This document shows positions 1-5,000 of a stretch of 7,566 bases of DNA, one piece after another. Source of the stretch: Candidatus Nitrosopumilus sp. (lineage in GTDB: Archaea > Thermoproteota > Nitrososphaeria > Nitrososphaerales > Nitrosopumilaceae). Made by a program: the position numbers and the translations under genes. The stretch covers positions 1-7,566 of the forward strand of contig JABDKK010000170.1 in NCBI GenBank assembly GCA_013002265.1. Reading direction: 5' to 3'. The notes below the pieces were generated by a model. The model had not been told where the DNA came from. It did no database searches and saw nothing but the letters and a program-made list of their open reading frames with translations. Each line of letters opens with the position of its first letter. Position 1 is the stretch's first letter.

Positions 1-371
1 ATGTGATGTTCTTACGAGGTGATCATGGTTCAATCGCACTTCAAGTTTTCTGGCCATCAGCTGGAGTTCATAGTATTATCATCTTCTCTTTAGTAATCGG
101 GGCATTTATGCTGAAAATGAATATTCAAAGAAAAAGAAAAATTGTTTATTTTATTCTTGGAATAATTGGAACAATTACAGTTAACTTGATTAGGATTTTT
201 TCATTATCCTGGTATGCCCTTAAGGTGACAACTGACCCTGTAGCCTGGGAAGAATATCATAAAATTGCTGGTGAAATAATGTTTTTGCCATGGCTGTTTG
301 CATTTATTCTGGTGGTGATTTTGATTGAATCAAGAAGGCTTAAAAAAATTGAATCTCAAAATTCTACTTAG
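1..371 (+). CDS. Archaeosortase/exosortase-family membrane protein, C-terminal part (5' truncated by window)
   Basis: Partial multi-pass membrane protein, open at the left edge (codon phase begins at base 3) and ending in TAG. Members of this family are thought to cleave C-terminal sorting signals from surface proteins and transfer them to a membrane anchor; the known catalytic residues are Cys, Arg and His, each at the outer face of a membrane helix. Numbering from base 3, I see W-P-S-A-G-V-H-S at 17-24 (aligns with the family C-S-G-[IL] block), N-L-I-R at 61-64 and H-K-I-A-G-E at 86-91. Three hydrophobic helices lie near 22-37, 47-69 and 92-108, followed by a basic tail. The expected Cys is Ser19, while Arg64 and His86 are kept. 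The 3' end overlaps the convergent polymerase gene by 4 bp. The family call is from motif spacing; the precise subfamily (thaumarchaeal sortase) is inference. Confidence 0.78.
   Translation, partial: VMFLRGDHGSIALQVFWPSAGVHSIIIFSLVIGAFMLKMNIQRKRKIVYFILGIIGTITVNLIRIFSLSWYALKVTTDPVAWEEYHKIAGEIMFLPWLFAFILVVILIESRRLKKIESQNST
342..348 (-). terminator. T7 tract, likely terminator of the polymerase gene
   Basis: A run of seven A on the + strand gives seven T on the - strand, 20 nt past the polymerase stop codon. Archaeal RNA polymerase terminates at T-runs without a required hairpin. The tract lies inside the coding sequence of the convergent membrane protein (its Lys-Lys codons). No termination data are available here. 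Confidence 0.4.
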
Positions 372-1462
372 AAAAAACTAGTGATATCCCTCTGACCTTG
401 AATGTCTGATAGTTCTGACACTTTTACTCCTAGTCTTCTAATGGTTGTGGTTTGATTTTCTAGAGCTTCTTTCAATAATATCGTCGCATTTTTTTCTAAT
501 TCGTCATAATTTGAAGTTGGATTTTTTAGCATTCTTGATTTTGATTTGTTTGATAAGTCTGATTGAACAAAATGTATGCCTATGGATTTGAAAGTTTTGT
601 TATTTTTAATTACAATCTCGTGTACTTCCTTACACAATTGAATTAAATTTTCATACAGAAATTGATGTTCTTTGGAATCTTTTTTTAAAGTTGAAATCTT
701 ACTAAACTGAATACTTTGTTCTCGCTTTTTTACTGGATCATTATCTATACCTCTAACTGCATTGAAGATGTATGCTGCATTTTTTCTGCCAAATTCTTTA
801 TTCAAAGTAAAAATGTCTAATTTTTTTAAATCCTGAATAGTCTCTAATTTCATCTCTGAAAACTTTTGTTCAGTTTTTTTACCAATTCCTGGAATGGTTC
901 TAATTTTTAGTTGTTCTAGAAAACTCTCAACCTTCTCTGGATATACAATTGTTAATCCATCTGGTTTTTTAAAATCTGATGCGATTTTTGAAATTAATTT
1001 ATTTGGGGAAATTCCCACTGAACAACTTAGTTTTACTTTGTCTCTAATTTCATTTTTAATTTGTTGAGCAAGATGCATTGCAGCATTAAAATCTCCTCCT
1101 ACCCTTTTTGTTACATCCAGATATGCTTCGTCTTTTCCTACATATTCAAAAACATCTGCACAGTTTTTTATTATTTGCATCGCCTTTTCTGACATTTCAA
1201 TATAGTATTCAAAATCCACTGGTAGGAAAACGGCATCATTTCTTTCCTCCAACCTTTTCTTTGCAAATGATATTGGTATGCCTGATTTAGCTCCGTATTT
1301 TCTTGCAGTGTAATTTGCAGTGGCTATTGCTCCGCTGTCTCCGCCTCTATCTGAGAAAACACAAACACAAACTGGTTTTGACTTTAATTCTGGATTTCTA
1401 ATTTCCTCACATTGAGCATAAAAATAATCAAAATCTATGTGGAAAACCACTCTTGTTTCCAA
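368..1462 (-). CDS. dinB: Y-family DNA polymerase IV (Dpo4/DinB type) with C-terminal PIP box
   Basis: Translesion DNA polymerase that copies past damaged bases; 364 aa, close to the usual length of about 350. The palm carries D10-F-D-Y-F-Y (Asp10 metal ligand, Tyr15 in the steric-gate position of Sulfolobus Dpo4 Tyr12) and D111-E112 in D-E-A-Y-L-D. S-V-G-I-S at 148-152 with N-K-L-I-S-K-I-A-S-D following is the family block, and I-P-G-I-G-K-K at 190-196 is the thumb helix-hairpin-helix. The little-finger domain covers about 245-345. The last eight residues, Q-R-D-I-T-S-F-F (357-364), match the PCNA-interacting Qxx[hydrophobic]xxFF motif. The residues before D111-E112 are G-K rather than the usual S-I or S-V. 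There is no in-frame ATG; a stop lies three codons upstream, so TTG at 1462 is the only start keeping the full fold (GTG at 1450 is the alternative). Confidence 0.96.
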   Translation of the reverse strand: METRVVFHIDFDYFYAQCEEIRNPELKSKPVCVCVFSDRGGDSGAIATANYTARKYGAKSGIPISFAKKRLEERNDAVFLPVDFEYYIEMSEKAMQIIKNCADVFEYVGKDEAYLDVTKRVGGDFNAAMHLAQQIKNEIRDKVKLSCSVGISPNKLISKIASDFKKPDGLTIVYPEKVESFLEQLKIRTIPGIGKKTEQKFSEMKLETIQDLKKLDIFTLNKEFGRKNAAYIFNAVRGIDNDPVKKREQSIQFSKISTLKKDSKEHQFLYENLIQLCKEVHEIVIKNNKTFKSIGIHFVQSDLSNKSKSRMLKNPTSNYDELEKNATILLKEALENQTTTIRRLGVKVSELSDIQGQRDITSFF

Positions 1463-1483
1463 TACCGCTCATTTTACATTTGG

Positions 1484-1495
1484 TTATTACTATAT
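1484..1495 (-). promoter_or_regulatory. TATA-like element for the polymerase gene
   Basis: Reads AATATAGTAATAA-like on the - strand, centred about 26-27 nt upstream of the TTG at 1462, the spacing expected for a leaderless archaeal transcript. It shares the short intergenic region with the divergent 82-aa gene. Assignment is by position and composition only. Confidence 0.4.
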
Positions 1496-1505
1496 TGTGT
1501 ATTCA

Positions 1506-1515
1506 TCTAAATATT
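1506..1515 (+). promoter_or_regulatory. TATA-like element for the 82-aa gene
   Basis: TCTAAATATT is centred about 24 nt before the ATG at 1535, consistent with a leaderless mRNA. It also argues against the upstream TTG at 1514, which would fall inside the promoter. Confidence 0.45.
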
Positions 1516-1534
1516 GAGTGGTATTATTACTCTC

Positions 1535-1783
1535 ATGGATTATCCTGTTTCAGTAGATGATAAAGGAATCAATTTGAAACCTGAAAAAATGGAAAAGGAA
1601 AAATTATATCATTGTATTTTTAAAGACAAGGCTATTTTGATTTTCAAGGATTCACAAGATGTTTTGAACTGTTATGAAATTGAAGAAAAGGATCTAGTTG
1701 ATAAAATTCGTGTGTGCAACAATCAAGAAGATCTTGAAAAATTGTTTGATGACTATCTCAAATCACAAAACCTCAAAAATTAA
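1535..1783 (+). CDS. Conserved-looking hypothetical protein, 82 aa, charged and soluble
   Basis: I do not recognise this family. The protein starts M-D-Y-P-V-S-V and is rich in Lys, Glu and Asp. It has no signal peptide or membrane segment and two well separated Cys, so no obvious metal site. Alternating hydrophobics in the middle (H-C-I-F-K-D-K-A-I-L-I-F-K-D) suggest two beta strands, and the C-terminal 35 residues are heptad-like and helical. The ATG at 1535 is preferred over an in-frame TTG at 1514 because a TATA-like element lies at the right distance from the ATG and overlaps the TTG. It sits between a divergent polymerase gene and alba, both information-processing genes, which hints at but does not prove a nucleic-acid-related role. 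Confidence 0.7.
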   Translation: MDYPVSVDDKGINLKPEKMEKEKLYHCIFKDKAILIFKDSQDVLNCYEIEEKDLVDKIRVCNNQEDLEKLFDDYLKSQNLKN

Positions 1784-1789
1784 ATAAAA
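1777..1789 (+). promoter_or_regulatory. TATA box of alba
   Basis: AATTAAATAAAAG is the strongest TATA-like element in the window, overlapping the stop of the 82-aa gene. A start site about 26 nt downstream (near 1811) would leave a leader of about 14 nt containing AGGA at 1813-1816, a possible weak ribosome site for the TTG start at 1825. Confidence 0.5.
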
Positions 1790-1824
1790 GCCAAAGAAAA
1801 TTTTGTTATTACAGGAATCAAAAA

Positions 1825-2310
1825 TTGAGCGACCCAAAAAAATCTAAAGATGCAGAAGATATTTTATCGGAATTTGATTCTAGAAAAAAATCTGAATCTA
1901 AACCAGAATTAGAAGCTCCTGCATCAGAACCAGAATTAGAAGCTCCTGCATCAGAAACTCCTACTATTGAATCTACAAGTGATTCAAAATCTCAAAATGA
2001 CAAAACAAAATACTTTTCTGATTCACCACATTCTAACGAAGAACGAGACGTTATCTTTGTTGGAACAAAACCTATAATGACATATGTTTCTGCAACATTA
2101 ACTCAACTTTCCACAAGACCCACTGTTACAATTAAAGCAAGAGGAAAAAGAATTACGCAGGCTGTGGATGTATCTCAAATGATTGTTAAACGCATGGATT
2201 CTGTTGGATATGTCATTAGCGATGTAAGAATTTCATCTGATTCACTTACATCACAAGACGGAAAACAAAGAAATGTCTCTACAATGGAAATTGATATTTC
2301 AAAAAATTAA
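1825..2310 (+). CDS. alba: Alba-family nucleic-acid-binding protein with acidic N-terminal extension
   Basis: Archaeal chromatin/RNA-binding protein. The Alba fold spans about 74-161: D-V-I-F-V-G-T-K-P at 75-83, T-I-K-A-R-G-K at 102-108, A-V-D-V at 113-116, S-Q-D-G-K-Q at 143-148 and V-S-T-M-E-I at 151-156, all at canonical Alba positions. Lys82 matches Sulfolobus Lys17, but the neighbouring residue equivalent to Lys16, the acetylation-controlled one, is Thr81. The first ~73 residues are a low-complexity Ser/Glu/Pro/Lys tail; ordinary Alba proteins are about 90-100 aa, so this one is about 1.7 times longer. The tail contains two identical P-E-L-E-A-P-A-S-E units (27-35, 36-44). TTG at 1825 is the only plausible start upstream of the tail. 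The next gene overlaps its 3' end, suggesting co-transcription. Confidence 0.95.
   Translation: MSDPKKSKDAEDILSEFDSRKKSESKPELEAPASEPELEAPASETPTIESTSDSKSQNDKTKYFSDSPHSNEERDVIFVGTKPIMTYVSATLTQLSTRPTVTIKARGKRITQAVDVSQMIVKRMDSVGYVISDVRISSDSLTSQDGKQRNVSTMEIDISKN
1903..1956 (+). repeat. Perfect 27-bp in-frame tandem duplication in the Alba tail
   Basis: Bases 1903-1929 and 1930-1956 are identical, each coding P-E-L-E-A-P-A-S-E; the identity extends 2 bp to the left. There is no synonymous difference between copies, so the duplication is recent or maintained by slippage or gene conversion. Confidence 0.97.
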
Positions 2311-2530
2311 GTTAAGAAATTTACTTCTTATTGGAACTGGAATATTTTTAGTTGGTATCTCTGTAGGGTTTATGGGATATTCCTGTGGAATTCAACACAT
2401 GTTGCTAATTAACGATATTTCAGTATATGAAAATTCATTGGATCCTGAATTTTGTGAAAAAATAATTGAGAACATTGAAATGTTTAATGAAAACTGTGAA
2501 CCTGAAATAGAAATTTTAGATTGTGGATGA
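2273..2530 (+). CDS. Small single-TM protein with four Cys, unknown function
   Basis: I do not recognise the family. A basic N-terminus (K-I-K-L-R-N) is followed by one hydrophobic helix at about 17-36 and an acidic, mostly polar tail of ~48 residues. By the positive-inside rule the tail should lie outside the membrane. Cys occurs at 38, 61, 75 and 84, enough for two disulfides or a metal site. The residues before Cys38 (M-G-Y-S) do not fit a lipobox. The ATG at 2273 overlaps alba by 38 bp; TTG at 2291 is an equally good start (79 aa, 20-bp overlap), and the residues before the helix are constrained by the overlapping alba frame. The overlap suggests co-expression with alba. The 3' end overlaps the convergent LysE gene by 15 bp. 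A real gene is likely because the hydrophobic/polar pattern is orderly and extends well past alba. Confidence 0.65.
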   Translation: MSLQWKLIFQKIKLRNLLLIGTGIFLVGISVGFMGYSCGIQHMLLINDISVYENSLDPEFCEKIIENIEMFNENCEPEIEILDCG

Positions 2531-3148
2531 ATTAAAAACATCCATCAAGAATGTAATTCCAAAATAAATTAATACGATGCTCAACCCTGATATCAAAATT
2601 TTGTAGTTTCTATTTGAAAGAAATTTTGTACTCTTAGATGCAAAATAAGAAACTACTCCTAGCCATACAAAATCCATCCAAATATGTAATAAAAATACGA
2701 TGAGAATTCCTGAGAATGCCCAAATCAACATTGCATCAGAAATTATTTTGAATCCTATTGTAAGCCACCACATTATGAAAAATGGATTTAAACCAGTGAG
2801 TGCAATACCCACAATTATGGGGTTCTTTTTTGATTCTGAAAAAATTGATTTGTTTTTTCTTAATGTTGTTTGTATTTGAATGAATGCAAAGAAAAAAAGT
2901 GTAATAGCTCCTAGGATTGAAATAATATTTCTAAAATCAGGAAAAATTTCTAATGAAAATACTCCTACTCCTAACAGAATCACCAAAGGTAATTCTACAA
3001 TTGTATGGCCAATTGCCATTTTGAGTCCTGATTTTGTTCCTCCTCGCAATCCATATGATACGTTTGCTGCAAAAAGAGGACCAGGAGCCATTACCCCCGA
3101 TGCTGAAATTACAATAACGGTTAATGCAAATTGAAATATTTGCTCCAT
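2516..3148 (-). CDS. LysE/RhtB-family transporter (amino-acid exporter type)
   Basis: Integral membrane protein of 210 aa, the usual size for LysE/RhtB exporters, which move amino acids or related metabolites out of the cell. About six hydrophobic segments are visible near 4-24, 50-68, 75-93, 111-131, 138-160 and 185-205. The family signature G-V-M-A-P-G-P lies at 18-24 in helix 1, followed by the G-L-R-G-G-x-x-x-G-L loop (33-42), and a second conserved block G-L-N-P-F-F-I-M-W-W is at 119-128. The substrate cannot be read from sequence. The ATG at 3148 is preceded by a TATA-like element at the leaderless distance. It is the last gene of the DHS-PAC2-LysE series on this strand, 46 bp after PAC2. 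Confidence 0.9.
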   Translation of the reverse strand: MEQIFQFALTVIVISASGVMAPGPLFAANVSYGLRGGTKSGLKMAIGHTIVELPLVILLGVGVFSLEIFPDFRNIISILGAITLFFFAFIQIQTTLRKNKSIFSESKKNPIIVGIALTGLNPFFIMWWLTIGFKIISDAMLIWAFSGILIVFLLHIWMDFVWLGVVSYFASKSTKFLSNRNYKILISGLSIVLIYFGITFLMDVFNSSTI

Positions 3149-3170
3149 AATTCATTGATGATTTTGGTTG

Positions 3171-3180
3171 TGAAATAAAG
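3171..3180 (-). promoter_or_regulatory. TATA-like element for the LysE-family gene
   Basis: CTTTATTTCA on the - strand is centred about 27 nt upstream of the ATG at 3148. It suggests the transporter can be transcribed independently of the PAC2 gene just upstream. Confidence 0.4.
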
Positions 3181-3194
3181 ATGATTGAAACTAC

Positions 3195-3908
3195 TTATCC
3201 ATACATTGAATCTTTAAGGTTTCCTGCTTCTGTTTGAGTTTCTTTCATGATTGTTGCTGCCTTTTCTGCTTCACTTTGCAATTGCTCAATATTACATGTT
3301 GCTCCTGGAATTAATTTTGACATCGCATCACAAAGTTCCGCACTTGATTTGAAATCTGGCCCTGTTCCATCTGTGTGAAAAATGATTACTATTACATCTT
3401 GACCTGTCATTAATCCTTCATTCAGTAAAATCCCTGGAATTCCAGGAATTGTTCCATGCTCTAAAACCTTTAATCCTGCATCTTTAATTTTTTTTCTTGC
3501 AGAATCTGAATTCCCAACTCCAATCATTTCCTTATTTCCGTCAGGTGATTTTATTGCAACGCTGCTTAGAATCAATCCTACTTTGTGTTTACTTGCCCAC
3601 TTTAACATTGTTTTAGCTGCTATTCTATGAAATGATTGATCTAGAGTGAGATATGAAAGAAAAATTCCTACCTTCAAATCATTATTTACAAAAACTCTCG
3701 TAGGATAACTTGGCTTTCCATTTTTAACAATGCTTATTGGTGGAAAAAAATCTGAATCAATCACCGCACCTAAATCAAATTTTGACGTATGTATCATTGA
3801 TTCTGAAGCAATTGCACTACTGAATCCTACAGATGGAAATCCATCAATTAGGTAACCTCCTTCTAAATTAATTGGATTAATTTCTCTAATTCTTATTCTT
3901 GGAAGCAA
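3195..3908 (-). CDS. PAC2-family protein (proteasome assembly chaperone / PbaA-PbaB-like) with HbYX-like C-terminus
   Basis: Soluble protein of 237 aa from TTG at 3908. The PAC2 fold is shown by G-Y-L-I-D-G-F-P-S-V-G-F near the start, a central P-T-R-V-F-V strand, I-P-G-I-P-G-I-L-L-N-E-G-L, and a final H-T-D-G-T-G-P-D-F-K block. Eukaryotic relatives (PAC1/PAC2) assemble the 20S proteasome; the archaeal PbaB homologue is known to bind the alpha ring through a C-terminal hydrophobic-Tyr-any motif. A helical, probably coiled-coil tail (roughly the last 35 residues) ends in M-Y-G, which fits that motif. The open frame extends upstream to 4061 but those residues overlap the DHS gene and look like noise, whereas TTG at 3908 gives a normal N-terminus with a TATA-like element 26 nt upstream. 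DHS ends 44 bp upstream on the same strand. Role in proteasome assembly or activation is inference. Confidence 0.88.
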   Translation of the reverse strand: MLPRIRIREINPINLEGGYLIDGFPSVGFSSAIASESMIHTSKFDLGAVIDSDFFPPISIVKNGKPSYPTRVFVNNDLKVGIFLSYLTLDQSFHRIAAKTMLKWASKHKVGLILSSVAIKSPDGNKEMIGVGNSDSARKKIKDAGLKVLEHGTIPGIPGILLNEGLMTGQDVIVIIFHTDGTGPDFKSSAELCDAMSKLIPGATCNIEQLQSEAEKAATIMKETQTEAGNLKDSMYG

Positions 3909-3930
3909 TGAATAATTTTTACATCTATTG

Positions 3931-3940
3931 AATAATAGTT
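3931..3940 (-). promoter_or_regulatory. TATA-like element for the PAC2 gene
   Basis: AACTATTATT on the - strand, in the 44-bp gap after DHS, is centred about 27 nt upstream of the TTG at 3908. It supports that start over the longer frame beginning inside DHS. Confidence 0.4.
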
Positions 3941-3952
3941 TTTGTCTATTTT

Positions 3953-4897
3953 CTAATCTGTTTTTAATTTTGAAATTAATCCAGCATAGATAAATGGCAA
4001 GATAGTAGTAACTTCTGCATGTAGTGTAGCTTGTTTTGCTCTCTGTGTAACTTTTCCCCATGAAATTGCTTCTTTTACTAATGCCCCACTAAGACTTCCA
4101 TCAAATTCTTGTGCTGTGGTGATGTAAAATGCATAATCCAACCCTTCTCTATATTGATTCCACCATAAAGTATGGTGTTTTGAAATTCCTCCTCCAATCA
4201 TAAATGCTCCTGATTTCTGTGCTTTGAAAATTAATCCCGAAAGTAAATTTGCATCGCCTGCCATGTCCAGTTTGAAATCATTGTGTTTTTGGATAAATAA
4301 CCAAATTTGACTTCCAACTGCACCATCCATTATTCCTGGAACTATGACGTTGATATTGTTTTTGTATGCCCAAAATAGAAAAGAATCTTCTCCTAGATGC
4401 TTTCCAATCATTTTGCAAATGTCTGAAGTAGTCATCTCTTTTACGCCTTTTTGATACTCTTCTTCTAAAAATTCCTGCATCTTCTCTTCAATTAATGGAC
4501 CATAACTATCCATTGGTACAAGGACATTTCCCAATCTGTGAATATTTTGATTAGCTAATTCCATATCGTCCATTGTAAATGATCCTTCTTTGTAATTTGA
4601 AAAATGCCTTGCAATATCGTGGTCTAATGCACCACAAGTAGTTATTACAACATCAAACCATTTCTTTTTAATCATGTTTTTAATAATGCCACGCAATCCA
4701 GTTGATACAACTGCCCCCACAAATGATATGAATCTAAGACATTCTTTATCTGAAATCATCTCTGATAAAATTTCTAAACCGTCTGATAGATTTACTGATT
4801 CAAAACCTCCTGATTGGGATAACTCCTCAAAAATTTTTTCGATTGAACTATTTGCATCTATTTCTATATCTTTGACAGGACGACCTGGTTCTAACAT
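3953..4897 (-). CDS. dys: Deoxyhypusine synthase
   Basis: Transfers the aminobutyl group of spermidine, with NAD, to a Lys of translation factor aIF5A, the first step of hypusine formation. Length is 314 aa from ATG 4897, normal for archaeal DHS. Visible blocks (this numbering): F-V-G-A-V-V-S at 59-65, T-T-C-G-A-L-D-H-D at 86-94 (NAD/active-site region), G-G-G-I-S-K-H-H at 235-242, E-F-D-G-S-L-S-G-A at 264-272 and E-A-I-S-W-G-K ending at Lys282, the catalytic lysine of the family. The frame could start at TTG 4918 (7 more residues), but a TATA box at 4918-4927 would overlap it and sits at the correct distance from ATG 4897. It heads a series with the PAC2 and LysE genes and is divergent from the inositol gene. 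Confidence 0.96.
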   Translation of the reverse strand: MLEPGRPVKDIEIDANSSIEKIFEELSQSGGFESVNLSDGLEILSEMISDKECLRFISFVGAVVSTGLRGIIKNMIKKKWFDVVITTCGALDHDIARHFSNYKEGSFTMDDMELANQNIHRLGNVLVPMDSYGPLIEEKMQEFLEEEYQKGVKEMTTSDICKMIGKHLGEDSFLFWAYKNNINVIVPGIMDGAVGSQIWLFIQKHNDFKLDMAGDANLLSGLIFKAQKSGAFMIGGGISKHHTLWWNQYREGLDYAFYITTAQEFDGSLSGALVKEAISWGKVTQRAKQATLHAEVTTILPFIYAGLISKLKTD

Positions 4898-4917
4898 ATT
4901 TTTCTTTGTTGGCGTCA

Positions 4918-4927
4918 AGTATAAAAT
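4918..4927 (-). promoter_or_regulatory. TATA box of the deoxyhypusine synthase gene
   Basis: ATTTTATACT on the - strand is centred about 25-26 nt before ATG 4897. It decides the start choice and predicts a leaderless mRNA. Confidence 0.55.
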
Positions 4928-4967
4928 TCTGCCTTAAACCAAAGAAATTTTTTGATCAACTAAGAAA

Positions 4968-4977
4968 ACTTTAAACC
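4968..4977 (+). promoter_or_regulatory. TATA box of the inositol-phosphate synthase gene
   Basis: ACTTTAAACC is centred about 28 nt before the ATG at 5001, with no Shine-Dalgarno sequence in between; a leaderless transcript is predicted. It lies in the 103-bp divergent region shared with DHS. Confidence 0.55.
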
Positions 4978-5000
4978 CGCCAAATAACACCAAATTTCGA

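Noticed and set aside
1108..1290. 60-codon + strand frame opposite the polymerase gene
   Set aside because: Antisense shadow with no promoter context.
2366..2392. Lipoprotein signal in the small TM protein (Cys38)
   Set aside because: The residues before Cys38 (M-G-Y-S) lack the aliphatic residue expected at -3 of a lipobox.
2880..3155. Open frames on both strands overlapping the LysE-family gene
   Set aside because: They are frame shadows; the LysE frame has family motifs and regular membrane helices, these do not.
3149..3194. C/D-box small RNA suggested by TTGATGA
   Set aside because: No matching D box or terminal stem nearby; the gap is explained by the LysE promoter.
3909..4061. 51-residue N-terminal extension of the PAC2 open frame
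   Set aside because: It overlaps the 3' end of deoxyhypusine synthase in another frame, has odd Tyr/Cys/Arg-rich composition, and the PAC2 fold begins right after the TTG at 3908, which has its own TATA-like element.
4674..4937. 87-codon open frame on the + strand opposite deoxyhypusine synthase
   Set aside because: Antisense shadow of a confidently identified gene; no promoter or recognisable domain.
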